Made by a program: the position numbers and the translations under genes. Positions 1 through 7,704 of a stretch of 49,015 bases of DNA are shown piece by piece. The notes under the pieces were generated by a model. It was not told the DNA's origin, searched no databases, and was given only the letters and a program-made list of their open reading frames with translations. The stretch is taken from IMG/VR virus record IMGVR_UViG_3300021589_000001, positions 1 through 49,015 of that record; one strand, 5' to 3'. The stretch's first letter is position 1; every line of letters starts with the position of its first letter. Source of the stretch: a virus.

Positions 1-290
1 ATATACACAGGCTGCGACCGGGGCAGTTTTCTCACTACCTTCTTCAACTCCTTCACCTGCATCAGTGGCTCGCCACCCGTAAAGACTATTGGGCCAGTAT
101 ATCCCTTGCATATTTGCGCTACCACTTGCCACGGCACCTCGAACCCACCTTCTAAACTTGTCGCATACTGTGTATCGCACTCAAAAGGACAACTATGTCT
201 TCGGTTACAGCCCTGCAGCCTCACAAACAAACAAGGCATACCCGCCGGATACTCACCTTGCCACGACTGAAATATCTCACATACTCGCAT
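1..290 (-). CDS. queE: QueE, 7-carboxy-7-deazaguanine synthase (5' part, cut by window edge)
   Basis: This is the N-terminal ~96 residues of the radical SAM enzyme that turns 6-carboxytetrahydropterin into 7-carboxy-7-deazaguanine. It has the same Gly-Cys-Asn-Arg-Arg-His-Ser-Cys-Pro-Phe-Glu-Cys-Asp-Thr cluster loop and the same FTGGEPL segment as the full copy at 48360-48977. ATG at 290 lies directly after the queD stop (TAA, 294-296), and a GTG just before it is an alternative start. The frame is open to base 1; the gene is not broken but truncated by the contig end. It differs from the right copy by only a few conservative residues (for example Met/Val, Gln/Arg, Lys/Arg). Confidence 0.9.
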   Translation of the reverse strand, partial: MRVCEIFQSWQGEYPAGMPCLFVRLQGCNRRHSCPFECDTQYATSLEGGFEVPWQVVAQICKGYTGPIVFTGGEPLMQVKELKKVVRKLPRSQPVY

Positions 291-328
291 CACTTACTCA
301 CCTTCCCAACATCCCTTATACCCAACCT
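1..328. repeat. Terminal direct repeat, left copy (divergent)
   Basis: This stretch recurs colinearly and without gaps at 48688-49015. I count about 25 mismatches in 328 positions. It covers the first part of queE and the last codons of queD on the minus strand. Most differences are silent in the queE frame, with about five conservative amino-acid changes. The simplest reading is that the contig is circular or circularly permuted and that its two ends come from two strain variants; a real tandem duplication is possible but less likely. Confidence 0.9.
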
Positions 329-701
329 GGTAACATGCATACGCGTCCTCGCTCTCCCACACCTTCACCTTTATAAAGTGCCATCCCTTCATCCTCACCC
401 TTAGCTCATCTGCGAACCACTGTGCCAACCTTTCACATGTTGGTGCTCCATCAAACACCTCCACGTCTGTCTCTTGCAACTTATACCTCAAATCGTCGTT
501 CTTGTCCAACAAACATTTGTGGTCCAGCCTCTTCGCCAGCTCGCTAATCACACCGAAATCCACCACCATATCTGTCATCGAGTCCACCTCTCCATTTACC
601 CATACTTCCACCGTCCAATTGTGCCCATGCACACGACCGCATTTTGGGTGTCCAGGCAATCGGTGTGCTGCCATAAATCCGGTTTTCTTATATACTTGCA
701 T
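294..701 (-). CDS. queD: QueD, 6-carboxy-5,6,7,8-tetrahydropterin synthase
   Basis: This enzyme converts dihydroneopterin triphosphate to 6-carboxytetrahydropterin, the second step towards preQ0. At 135 residues it has the usual family length. The zinc site and catalytic cysteine are visible: AAHRL (His13), then CGRVHGH with Cys21, His25 and His27, the CxxxHGH form typical of QueD rather than PTPS. PTCERLAQ and ESEDAYACY match the C-terminal family motifs. ATG at 701 is chosen because AGGAGGTGAT ends four bases upstream; an in-frame GTG at 710 lies inside that ribosome site. It is the first gene of a leftward operon that crosses the contig junction into queE and folE2. A repeated 22-bp element (776-797) lies upstream. 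Confidence 0.93.
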   Translation of the reverse strand: MQVYKKTGFMAAHRLPGHPKCGRVHGHNWTVEVWVNGEVDSMTDMVVDFGVISELAKRLDHKCLLDKNDDLRYKLQETDVEVFDGAPTCERLAQWFADELRVRMKGWHFIKVKVWESEDAYACYQVGYKGCWEGE

Positions 702-775
702 GTATATCACCTCCTAATTTCATTTGTTTACTTTGTTAACGCGAGTTGAATTTTCAATTATACCAAAACCTTCAT

Positions 776-797
776 TAAGGACCTTTAATATCCTTGC
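776..797 (-). promoter_or_regulatory. Repeated promoter-type element upstream of queD
   Basis: On the minus strand this reads GGATATTAAAGGTCCTTA preceded by GCAA. Nearly the same 22 bases occur at 33625-33646 (plus strand, ahead of the prohead operon) and 18362-18383 (minus strand, ahead of the early operon), with a weaker copy at 18631-18650. A second similarity, TATAATTGAAAA here against TATAGTTGAAAA at 33.66 kb, follows at the same distance. The A/T core ATATTAAA could be a TATA box. The position ahead of three operons suggests a promoter class of its own. Confidence 0.65.
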
Positions 798-807
798 CTG
801 AACCACT

Positions 808-1548
808 TCACCTCACCTCACTTTCTTCACTTGGGAACATCTCATCCAACACTTCATTAAAATCACACAATCCACACACCCTATACTTCCCCACAGTACA
901 CCGCCTCGGGAACTTATCCACTGCAATCGCATATCTAATCCTCGCGACTGCCCTCGCCACCATCTTCACCAAACCCTCATCAAAATCCCAAATTCTCACA
1001 TCCTTTAACCGCGGATTTATCATCACCAACCTCTCTACCTCCAAACCTGTGACCGCCGATACCAACACTCCGTAGAACCCCAACTGCATTTTTACCGCCC
1101 TCTCATACACCTTATGTCCCGTCTTATACTCCACAACCGCCAGTGTCCTCCTCTCGTAATCCTGCCAATCAACCCTATCCGGATGTCCCTCAATCAACAA
1201 ATCCGGCGACCTAAACTTCCTCTCCACCATCACCGGTGGGTGGTATCCAGGGCGTTTCGCCCGCCTACCCTCCAGTTCCACCGTCCATTTCACCCACTCT
1301 GCTACCATCGGATGCAACCCCTCCAGTGAGGTCCGCGTGCCACATACCCACTCCTTCATCGCCCTATGATACTCACTCCCCAACTTCACATCCTCCGTAA
1401 CCTCCCTCTTAACCCCCTCCAAGAACACATACTCAAAACACCGGGGGCAAAAGTCAAATGTCCCTAACATACCACCACTCACATACTGCCTCGGATTCCC
1501 CCTCTCCAGCGTCCTATCCCTTAGGTCCTCATCCGTAAACTCATCCAC
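808..1548 (-). CDS. Cas4/RecB-like PD-(D/E)XK exonuclease
   Basis: About 246 residues. The nuclease core is seen as GHPDRVDW (Asp) followed by AVVEYKTGH (Glu-x-Lys), the II-III pair of PD-(D/E)XK enzymes. A cysteine pair near the N-terminus (FDFCPRC) and a C-terminal CTVGKYRVCGLCDF resemble the four-cysteine iron-sulfur site of Cas4/AddB-type nucleases. The likely role is 5' end resection or processing in replication and recombination; it sits directly downstream of the polymerase and overlaps its end. The start is uncertain: GTG at 1548 or TTG at 1554, both inside the polymerase 3' end. There is no cas operon nearby, so a CRISPR role is not indicated. Confidence 0.8.
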   Translation of the reverse strand: MDEFTDEDLRDRTLERGNPRQYVSGGMLGTFDFCPRCFEYVFLEGVKREVTEDVKLGSEYHRAMKEWVCGTRTSLEGLHPMVAEWVKWTVELEGRRAKRPGYHPPVMVERKFRSPDLLIEGHPDRVDWQDYERRTLAVVEYKTGHKVYERAVKMQLGFYGVLVSAVTGLEVERLVMINPRLKDVRIWDFDEGLVKMVARAVARIRYAIAVDKFPRRCTVGKYRVCGLCDFNEVLDEMFPSEESEVR

Positions 1549-3670
1549 TAACAATCTTCACCAACTCCTCAAACTTCTTCAACACACAGACCTCCGCTGC
1601 CTTCTTCCAATCCACCTCCACACCTACCCTCTCCAGCTCCTCATCCGTAACCTCTTCATCAATACACAACTCCCTCACCGGTTTCACACAATACAGCAAC
1701 CTAGGCTTACCAAACGGGTCCAACGCCCTGCCCAACAGCACCCTCGCATTCTTCACACCCTCCAACCACGGGTTATGCACCTTATACTCCGTCTTGTGCA
1801 ACCCCCGCGGTACCGCTACTTCCGTCGGCTTCCTCTTTCCTTCCAACACCTCCACCAACACCCGCTTCACCATTTCAACCGCCTGTTCTACCTCACCTCG
1901 CCTCAGTACCATCTCTGCAAACTTCGCCAACAGCTCCTTCGTCAGCTTCGATGCATCACTCCTCCTAATCTCCATTCCTACAAAGTCTATCTTATCCACC
2001 TCCCTACCATCCTTCCAAACCAACCAACCTACATACCTCTTCTTTGCCTTGAACAACAACCTCCTGTAGAACTTCTCAAACTTAACCCTACTACTAAACT
2101 CCACCCCCTGGTCCTCAGCCCACTGCTCAATCTTCCCATTAATCTCACCTTCCAGCGCTTTCGCTTCCTCCAAATCCTTTACCCTAATAAACACACTATC
2201 TGTGTCCCCCGCCAGCCACCTATCCTGGAGGGTCGCACCGACCATTTTCACCAACTCCTGGCCTTTAGCCGTAATGAACCCTGCTAGTTCCGGGTTGTAC
2301 ATCCTAAAGGATTTTGAACCCAACACACCATAAAATGCATTAACACTGAACTTCAAACCCACCTCCGTAACCTCATCTGCCCAGGTTGCCTTCCCCTCCA
2401 ACCTCTTCTTCCTCAACTTCTCCCTTTCCGCCAACAGCATTCTAATCACCTTAGGAAACACACCTTGTACATCCGGCGATACCCCATACGCCAGGATGAT
2501 ACTTGGGTACAGACTCGCATAATCATACACCGCTACATTTTCATGCACACCTTTGGGTGGTGGATGCACATACGCCCCAGTATACTTCTTCTTCACCCTC
2601 TTCTCCCGCGTAGGTAGTGGCCCGCTCCCATTCCTCATCATCAAAACCTCAATCATCCTTTGTCTACTCAACGTATCCACCAACTTCACACCTGCCAGCC
2701 TCCTCAACGCCTCAAACGCCCACCACAACCTCGTCTCCTCTGCAATCTTAACCATCGCCGTCACGTCATTTTCACAATACTCCCGCAACGAATCCCACTC
2801 ACCCCTCCTCACCAACTCCTCTATCCTGCCACCCATGTCCTCATACTCAAATCCTGTCACAGCCTTAGCAATACTCTTCAACCCATACCCTTCTCTCTCA
2901 CCCATAGGCTTGCTCCATTGCTTAAACACCGCCATCATATCCACCAGCTGCCGGCCTGGACAATGATATGGACCTGCGGTACCGAGGCGCGAGGGTAGTT
3001 TGATGCCCAGGCGCCGGCTTCTAAAATAAAGATAGGGGAAGTCGAATCCTGTGCGCCTAATTTGGTCGCCCCCGAACCATGCAGTAAGCACATCTGGGTC
3101 GGTAGCACTCACATATTGCACCCACGCCTGCAGCATTGCCCTCTCGGAAGGATAGTCACATAACACAAACGCCCGTGCCCTCTGAGTAAAACTATCCCAC
3201 GTCGCGATGCTAACCACCGAGTACTTAGCTTTTGCAACCTCCAGCACCTGGTCTCTGGGCGCCGCTACTTCAATATCAAAATAATGGAACCGGGGCAGCT
3301 GCAGGTCTACATCTGTAGGTACTAAGTTACAGCCGTCAACCTCACATCCATATCTTATGCCTTTATCTATCACGAATCTCATATCAAACAACACATCCGC
3401 CTCCCACGTCCTAGGATACTTTACCCTCTCGTGTGGTACATCACTTGGTAACCTCGTATACACTCTTTGAACTGGCACCCCATCCGCAGACACGGCTTCC
3501 GGTATCACATTACTGTCATCCATTTCACAGGGCACCCAGAAATAGGGTCTAAAACCCTGTACACCCAGCCTATAGAGTTCTTTGGACTCCGTTTCTCTTA
3601 GGAATAACACTACCATTGGGCCTCCGTTCTTTACAGTCCAAGTTCCATCCACCCAGATGTACGTGCTCAT
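1541..3670 (-). CDS. polB: Family B DNA polymerase with 3'-5' exonuclease
   Basis: At 709 residues this is compact for the family, with little between the core motifs. Exonuclease motifs: YFDIEV (Asp132, Glu134), GFDFPY (208-213) and YCEND (298-302). Polymerase motifs: DYASLYPSI (383-391), KFSVNAFYG (440-448) and GDTDS (488-492). All catalytic acids are present, so an active, proofreading replicative enzyme is expected. It starts at ATG 3670 with GGAGG upstream and ATGA overlap with the preceding small gene, so the genes from mazG through polB look translationally coupled. The architecture (internal priming expected, no terminal-protein region recognised) fits a circular or concatemeric replication mode together with the MCM-like helicase. 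Confidence 0.95.
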   Translation of the reverse strand: MSTYIWVDGTWTVKNGGPMVVLFLRETESKELYRLGVQGFRPYFWVPCEMDDSNVIPEAVSADGVPVQRVYTRLPSDVPHERVKYPRTWEADVLFDMRFVIDKGIRYGCEVDGCNLVPTDVDLQLPRFHYFDIEVAAPRDQVLEVAKAKYSVVSIATWDSFTQRARAFVLCDYPSERAMLQAWVQYVSATDPDVLTAWFGGDQIRRTGFDFPYLYFRSRRLGIKLPSRLGTAGPYHCPGRQLVDMMAVFKQWSKPMGEREGYGLKSIAKAVTGFEYEDMGGRIEELVRRGEWDSLREYCENDVTAMVKIAEETRLWWAFEALRRLAGVKLVDTLSRQRMIEVLMMRNGSGPLPTREKRVKKKYTGAYVHPPPKGVHENVAVYDYASLYPSIILAYGVSPDVQGVFPKVIRMLLAEREKLRKKRLEGKATWADEVTEVGLKFSVNAFYGVLGSKSFRMYNPELAGFITAKGQELVKMVGATLQDRWLAGDTDSVFIRVKDLEEAKALEGEINGKIEQWAEDQGVEFSSRVKFEKFYRRLLFKAKKRYVGWLVWKDGREVDKIDFVGMEIRRSDASKLTKELLAKFAEMVLRRGEVEQAVEMVKRVLVEVLEGKRKPTEVAVPRGLHKTEYKVHNPWLEGVKNARVLLGRALDPFGKPRLLYCVKPVRELCIDEEVTDEELERVGVEVDWKKAAEVCVLKKFEELVKIVSG

Positions 3671-3870
3671 AGTTTACCTCCTTTGCTCATAGCTTCCTCC
3701 TCCAATTCATTGATTAAGGTACATAGTTCCTCCCAATACAAAAAGACCCGGCCGTGCTCATGGCCATAGTCATTGAGCTCTTTTATCAGAACACCGTTTG
3801 CACCTTTCACAACCTCAAGATGCCCTGTCTTCCCCGCCTCCTTAATCTCTATCTCCACATCCTCCCTCAT
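3667..3870 (-). CDS. Small acidic protein, unknown
   Basis: 67 residues, starting MREDVEIEI at the ATG that overlaps (ATGA) the stop of the upstream membrane micropeptide and ending with ATGA overlap into polB. A longer reading from upstream would have to run through that micropeptide and lacks a ribosome site. The sequence is mixed alpha/beta in look with an acidic C-terminal helix (WEELCTLINELEEEA). No family recognised. Its position suggests co-translation with the polymerase. Confidence 0.6.
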   Translation of the reverse strand: MREDVEIEIKEAGKTGHLEVVKGANGVLIKELNDYGHEHGRVFLYWEELCTLINELEEEAMSKGGKL

Positions 3871-3962
3871 TGTGTCTGCTCCCAAATACACCTCTGTATC
3901 CATCCAATGAGCCAAGCCCAGAATATCATTATGAGTACCACTATCGCTTCTTCCCTGGTCAT
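3867..3962 (-). CDS. 31-residue single-pass membrane micropeptide
   Basis: The frame MTREEAIVVLIMIFWAW continues through LIGWI and ends WEQTQ. It begins at ATG 3962, overlapping the stop of the MazG-like gene (ATGA), and its own TGA overlaps the ATG of the next gene. It consists of a short charged start, about 17 hydrophobic residues rich in Trp/Ile, and a polar tail. The two exact ATGA junctions are the main support, as there is no independent ribosome site. It may be a small membrane peptide or only a translational relay. Confidence 0.5.
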   Translation of the reverse strand: MTREEAIVVLIMIFWAWLIGWIQRCIWEQTQ

Positions 3963-4237
3963 CTATTACGAAGCCCGGGGCGATTCTCCAGTACCTCCAT
4001 CTTCCTCTCTATGGCCTCTTCCAAATTCACTCCCATCACATTCGCCAGGTCTACCGCCGCTATGACCACATCTGCTAGTTCCTCTGCCAACCTATCCCTT
4101 CTCCCTTTACTGAAACACTCCAACACCTCCGCAGCCTCCTCTGCCACAACCATTGCCGCTGCCCACACTGGTTGTCTCTCCTCTGCCCTACTTATCCTCC
4201 AAATCGTAACCCTATGCTTAAGCTCCCTAAAATTCAT
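3959..4237 (-). CDS. MazG-like nucleotide pyrophosphohydrolase
   Basis: About 92 residues, all helical. The metal-binding pattern EEAAEV followed by EELADVVIAA is the EExxE...ExxD signature of the MazG/dUTPase-2 superfamily. Such enzymes hydrolyse (d)NTPs to monophosphates plus pyrophosphate. In viruses they prune non-canonical or competing nucleotides. Placement next to dpdA and two helical repeat proteins suggests work on the nucleotide pool. ATG at 4237 overlaps the dpdA stop; a GTG at 4258 is an alternative start with a GGGAGG ahead of it. Confidence 0.8.
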   Translation of the reverse strand: MNFRELKHRVTIWRISRAEERQPVWAAAMVVAEEAAEVLECFSKGRRDRLAEELADVVIAAVDLANVMGVNLEEAIERKMEVLENRPGLRNR

Positions 4238-4926
4238 AACCTCCTCTTTACCTCCCACAATGCCTCCCTCATCTGCTCCTTCTCTTCCTCACTATACTGC
4301 GCCCATAAATCCACTCTTTTGGTGTGCCAGGCGTCCAAGCTCTCCCCTGCAATTGCCCTCGAGCACACAAACGAACTATCACATGAATCGGCCCCTGCCC
4401 TCTTCAGCTCCATCAACTCACTCAAGGAATCACACCCGAACGCATGGATGTACACATCAGGTGCTATGCCTTTGATGTACTTAACATACTTCACTCGGTC
4501 CACATACCAGGGCTCTTGGTCACCTTCATACGGCGTTGGCTTTGACACCAGGCCAACATACCTCAGTGCTTTTTGATGCAATGTCCACAGACGCCGGACA
4601 TCACCCTTTAGTATTGTCAGCACCGGATACTTTACACCTAACACCATCACACTCTTCAACACTGTTTCCTCACCACTTGCTGTCTCTGGCCCAACCACAA
4701 TGCAGGTGCCACCGTTTATCACATCAGCAATCTTCTCCAGGTACCTTACACTTAGTGCCTCACCCAACTCATAGTATCCATTCTCAACAATGACCGTGTC
4801 CCAGTACCTACCTCTTACGTACCAACTGTACCTCGCATCCAACATCATATCCGGCAACACAAACAAGTCATTCCAGTCATCCAGCAAATCCATGCAGCTC
4901 ACTGGGACTATCGGCATGAACTTCAT
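4234..4926 (-). CDS. dpdA: DpdA-like DNA guanine transglycosylase
   Basis: 230 residues with the look of a tRNA-guanine-transglycosylase-type TIM barrel as found in viral DpdA proteins. TVIVENGYYELGEALS corresponds to the DNGxxE segment near the substrate pocket. VLTILKGDV, VYIHAFGCDS and AGADSCDSSFVCSRA match the late strands, where TGT enzymes carry the G-x-D-x-x-D-S turn. It is shorter than tRNA TGTs and lacks the C-terminal zinc site, as expected for a DNA-acting form. With queC, queD, queE and folE2 in the same genome, the predicted reaction is exchange of guanine in viral DNA for preQ0 or a derivative. Identification rests on motif reading and context; the exact sub-family and target motif are not visible. 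Confidence 0.75.
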   Translation of the reverse strand: MKFMPIVPVSCMDLLDDWNDLFVLPDMMLDARYSWYVRGRYWDTVIVENGYYELGEALSVRYLEKIADVINGGTCIVVGPETASGEETVLKSVMVLGVKYPVLTILKGDVRRLWTLHQKALRYVGLVSKPTPYEGDQEPWYVDRVKYVKYIKGIAPDVYIHAFGCDSLSELMELKRAGADSCDSSFVCSRAIAGESLDAWHTKRVDLWAQYSEEEKEQMREALWEVKRRL

Positions 4927-4928
4927 TC

Positions 4929-5102
4929 CTAATCCACCTCCCTACCACTGTCACACCATCTGAGCTTACCATCACTTCCCATGACCGCTGGAAACAGCCC
5001 CATGCCACATGTAATGTGCCAAACAGCCTCTTCACCGTTCTCAAAACCAGGGAATACATGTTCCCCGGGTTTTATTTCCTTGTCACATTTACAACACCTC
5101 AC
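4929..5102 (-). CDS. Small treble-clef-type zinc finger protein
   Basis: 57 residues starting at GTG 5102, which overlaps the stop of the upstream gene (GTGA) and follows AGGAGG. It reads RCCKCDKEIKPGEHVF then WHITCGMG and RWCDSG. The CxxC ... HxxC spacing is that of a PARP/LIM-like or 'ribbon' zinc finger. No enzyme domain is present. It probably binds nucleic acid or a partner protein. It sits between the tandem helical repeats and dpdA. Confidence 0.65.
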   Translation of the reverse strand: MRCCKCDKEIKPGEHVFPGFENGEEAVWHITCGMGLFPAVMGSDGKLRWCDSGREVD

Positions 5103-5368
5103 TGCTCATCCACCTCCTGTACCCTCGCCCGTGACTTCCACCTATCCAGCAGCACCACTGCATATGCCACCAAGTCTTCCAAGTCATCCACCACAGCCCT
5201 CATGTCTGAACCCTGTTGCACTCTAAATAACTTCACCCTCATCATACTCACATAGTCGTCGTCGCTCATCAATTCAAAGGGCTCTGGGACATTATACAGC
5301 TGTTCCCTTTCCATCAGCTTCTCGACACACTGATTTGCTACAACCCTATATCTTTCTTTATGTTTCAT
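5099..5368 (-). CDS. Helical protein, tandem copy 2 (DUF1599/Nmad1-like, tentative)
   Basis: 89 residues. It shares with the upstream gene the segment YNVPEPFELMSDDDYVSM, then RVKLFRVQQGSDM and DDLEDLVAYAVVLLDR. The second half resembles all-alpha nucleotide-pool or nucleotide-modification-associated proteins of phages (DUF1599 type: basic KLxRL segment followed by an acidic ExxxDLxxYA helix). ATG 5368 follows GGAGG at good spacing. The pair is a clear tandem duplication. Function is not established. Confidence 0.7.
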   Translation of the reverse strand: MKHKERYRVVANQCVEKLMEREQLYNVPEPFELMSDDDYVSMMRVKLFRVQQGSDMRAVVDDLEDLVAYAVVLLDRWKSRARVQEVDEQ

Positions 5369-5633
5369 CCTCACCCTCCTCCTTGGCCTTCGCCTCCTGT
5401 CTCAGCCTATCTAACAACACAACTGCATATGCTATCAAATCCTCCAGGTCGTCACATCTCTTCTCCATATCAGCTCCCTGCTGCACCCTGAATAACTTAA
5501 CCCTCAGCATACTTACATAGTCCTCATCACTCATCAACTCGAAGGGCTCCGGGTCATTATAAAAGTGCGACCTCGTTGACAATCTCTCCGCACACCTCTT
5601 TGCAAGGTACTCATACATAGACTCCCTAATCAT
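5358..5633 (-). CDS. Helical protein, tandem copy 1 (DUF1599/Nmad1-like, tentative)
   Basis: 91 residues with YNDPEPFELMSDEDYVSM, RVKLFRVQQGADM and DDLEDLIAYAVVLLDRL, almost the same core as the downstream neighbour; the N-terminal helices and charged C-terminal tails differ. It overlaps the stop of the Sak4-like gene by four bases. Both copies keep the acidic DDLEDL helix, so both may be functional, perhaps as a heterodimer. Assignment to a nucleotide-modification family is by eye only. Confidence 0.7.
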   Translation of the reverse strand: MIRESMYEYLAKRCAERLSTRSHFYNDPEPFELMSDEDYVSMLRVKLFRVQQGADMEKRCDDLEDLIAYAVVLLDRLRQEAKAKEEGEDET

Positions 5634-6412
5634 TTCTCATCACCTTTCACACACCACTCATTCTCACTACCAACTGTACTCCTCCATACATCGCACCACG
5701 TCGGGTCCTTAAACACTTCTACCGTATCCTTGAGCCTGTTCTTCACCGTTCTGAACTCCCTGTGTGTACCCATGTGCCGTGCTTCCAGTACTACGTCCAA
5801 CCAGTGCTCTGTGTCTTTCTGAGCCCTCATTGTATACACACCCATTGGCTCACCACCCCGGGTATACAGCTCCCTTGCCTTCGCCGTCACTACCACATTC
5901 CACCCACTCAATATCAACCGATACATCTGCTGGGTATACGGTCTATTGACTTTGCCCCACTCCACTCGCAACATCTCTCCACTCTTCGTAAACCTCGTTG
6001 CACCCTCACTCTCAAGCCATATTCCGTACCAACCCCATAGTTCACTCGCAGTGTCCAACACTATGGTGCCCCGTTCCTCAGGGTGCTCATGGGCATACTT
6101 AGCCGCCGCCTCAATTGCCTGTTCACACTTGCGTAGCGACTTCACCAAATCAACGTCCCCATACTCATCCGTCGCCAAAACATCTGCTACCCTAATGTCC
6201 TTGTCCTCAAACGGCGACCCCCGCCTGTGTATCAGGGGCGGTACTCCCTTCTCGGTGTCTATCACAAACACCGGGGGCGGTGCAGTCAATGCAAAATGTG
6301 ACTTACCTGAGCCCGTGAGTCCGAACACCCCGATGCGTAGTGCCTGAATCTCCTGTTTTGCTGGCTTCGTAAACACACTTATATCCGCTTTACTCACATC
6401 TTTCTCCCACAT
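5630..6412 (-). CDS. Sak4-like RecA-fold ATPase (single-strand annealing/recombination)
   Basis: 260 residues. Walker A GLTGSGKS (31-38), a following FVIDTEKG strand, and Walker B TIVLDTASELW (Asp120). WNVVVTAKARELY and a short C-terminus match the AAA_24/Sak4 phage recombinases, which act as Rad51-like single-strand annealing or pairing ATPases. Such genes usually sit next to a single-strand-binding protein, and here an OB-fold gene is directly upstream in transcription order. The start at ATG 6412 follows GAGGAGGTG. The 97-base leader contains a strong hairpin and a three-way-junction element. Confidence 0.85.
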   Translation of the reverse strand: MWEKDVSKADISVFTKPAKQEIQALRIGVFGLTGSGKSHFALTAPPPVFVIDTEKGVPPLIHRRGSPFEDKDIRVADVLATDEYGDVDLVKSLRKCEQAIEAAAKYAHEHPEERGTIVLDTASELWGWYGIWLESEGATRFTKSGEMLRVEWGKVNRPYTQQMYRLILSGWNVVVTAKARELYTRGGEPMGVYTMRAQKDTEHWLDVVLEARHMGTHREFRTVKNRLKDTVEVFKDPTWCDVWRSTVGSENEWCVKGDEK

Positions 6413-6424
6413 CTCACACCTCCT

Positions 6425-6469
6425 CGGGAGATGGCATTTGACTGCCTATGGACCTTATGTCCTCTCCCG
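6425..6469 (-). promoter_or_regulatory. Three-way-junction leader of the Sak4 gene
   Basis: Bases 6425-6431 (CGGGAGA) pair perfectly with 6463-6469 (TCTCCCG). Inside lie two hairpins, 6433-6436/6443-6446 (GGCA/TGCC) and 6450-6453/6459-6462 (GGAC/GTCC). The element abuts the ribosome binding site of the Sak4 gene and could gate translation or bind a viral protein. The pairing works on either strand; placement just ahead of the gene favours the minus strand. Confidence 0.5.
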
Positions 6470-6486
6470 TATTAGGGAAGAAATAC

Positions 6487-6511
6487 AGGGTGTAAGGTGT
6501 ACTTACACCCT
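6487..6511 (-). terminator. Hairpin at the end of the OB-fold gene
   Basis: AGGGTGTAAG (6487-6496) and CTTACACCCT (6502-6511) form a perfect 10-bp stem with a 5-base loop. On the minus strand the stem starts at the stop codon of the OB-fold gene and is followed by GTATTTCTTCC, a modest pyrimidine tract. It probably ends or stabilises the upstream message. Confidence 0.55.
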
Positions 6512-7433
6512 ATTCCTCCAATAATATCGCATCCAGCTGTTCACTGAGCGCCTCATCCATTACACTATCTGGGTCATGTACCAACGCCGCTGTATCCACA
6601 GCTATCCTCCGCTCTCCCTCCCTCACTGTAGTGAACTTTCTTCCCACTGCTATTACCCGCGCTTTCTCAGGTATTACCTCAACCCCAGAACAGAAACACG
6701 CCGCCTCTGTTCCACTCTCATAGTCCGTGACCACCGCGAACATCCCCTCATTCATTGGTGTTGCATAGGACACCCACCCGACGATTGCTACGAAGGTATT
6801 GTCCTGTACCCCTTCCAAATCCGCCATGTCTACTGCCAGTGGGGACTTAGCACATGCATCCCACGCCCGTTTCCACAGGTCCTCTGCACCCAACTTCTGG
6901 GACACAGGGACAAAGCTCTTGGCTCCCGTTATCCTCTGTTGCCCGCTGCCTTGGCCCCAAAAGGTATACTCCACTCCCTGCTCCGCATCGTACTTCCCCT
7001 GCACCACTACAACCTCGCCGTCTACAACAAACACGCCAGTCCTCCTGAGTACCTCCTTCAGTGGCTTGCCATAGTTTGGGTTCGTGCGCCCCTCGCCAAA
7101 CGTTTCCCTGGTATCCAGTGGTATTACCTTCGTACCCTCAACTCTCACCACACCCTGTGCAATCGCCGCCTCCGGATTCTCCTGATACATTGCCATCGCG
7201 CCTGCTTTCAATCCAGCCAATATGTCCCTCATCGCCGAGACACCCAGACAAAGCCCGCGCCATGGCTTGAGTCCCCGTTTGCTCGCGCTGACAAACTCCC
7301 TGACCTTCCTCTGTACCAACTTATCCACCTCACTCTCTGCGACCCCCGCGTCCAGCAAACTCTTCTTCATCCTCTTAACCTTCGCTTCCGGGTCCTTCAC
7401 TCCAATCTCCTCTAACTCCTTAACTACCTCCAC
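6510..7433 (-). CDS. OB-fold single-stranded-DNA-binding protein (RPA-like, probable)
   Basis: About 307 residues. The C-terminal third reads NTFVAIVGWVSYATPMN, then MFAVVTDYESGTEAACF and ARVIAVGRKFTTV, a strand order typical of an OB fold, ending in an acidic tail (DAILLEE) such as ssDNA-binding proteins use for partner contacts. The N-terminal part is helical and basic, with a strand-rich middle. Placement directly before the Sak4-like ATPase supports a replication/recombination role. GTG at 7433 has GGAGGTGA at ideal spacing; ATG at 7448, 15 bases upstream, is the alternative. It overlaps the preceding gene. Confidence 0.6.
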   Translation of the reverse strand: MEVVKELEEIGVKDPEAKVKRMKKSLLDAGVAESEVDKLVQRKVREFVSASKRGLKPWRGLCLGVSAMRDILAGLKAGAMAMYQENPEAAIAQGVVRVEGTKVIPLDTRETFGEGRTNPNYGKPLKEVLRRTGVFVVDGEVVVVQGKYDAEQGVEYTFWGQGSGQQRITGAKSFVPVSQKLGAEDLWKRAWDACAKSPLAVDMADLEGVQDNTFVAIVGWVSYATPMNEGMFAVVTDYESGTEAACFCSGVEVIPEKARVIAVGRKFTTVREGERRIAVDTAALVHDPDSVMDEALSEQLDAILLEE

Positions 7434-7683
7434 TTCTCTCACCTCCATCTTTTCTTAGCAACAGCAACTTCTGTCCCTGCTTCCTCACAACCACTGGTAA
7501 TCCCCTCTTCTTCACATACTGCTTCATCGCCACATACAACCTGCTGATGTCCTTGCCTAGCTTCTGCCACTCTACCTCCGCTGCCAAATCACCGCTCTGT
7601 ACAAACGCATCCACCAGCTCCTTCGCCTTCGGCGTCTCCTCCAACTGGACCGCCTTCAGATAACTCTCTGCTACGTCACTCAT
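7420..7683 (-). CDS. Small winged-helix-like protein
   Basis: 87 residues, starting at ATG 7683 behind GGAGGTGAGG. The middle (KDISRLYVAMKQYVKKRG) followed by LPVVVRKQGQKLLLLRK looks like a recognition helix plus a two-strand wing, the layout seen in several other small proteins of this genome (7705-7998, 15354-15704, 19400-19720). The family is not identified. It may bind DNA; it is cotranscribed with the neighbouring winged-helix gene and the OB-fold gene. Confidence 0.6.
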   Translation of the reverse strand: MSDVAESYLKAVQLEETPKAKELVDAFVQSGDLAAEVEWQKLGKDISRLYVAMKQYVKKRGLPVVVRKQGQKLLLLRKDGGERSGGS

Positions 7684-7704
7684 CGCCCTCACCTCCAACG
7701 GGGC

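Noticed and set aside
808-1548. Cas4 of a CRISPR-Cas system
   Set aside because: No other cas gene or array in the window; the neighbourhood is viral replication.
6576-7415. Long plus-strand reading frame opposite the OB-fold gene
   Set aside because: Composition (His, Pro, Leu, Arg rich) is that of a shadow of the minus-strand gene; no ribosome site, no motif.
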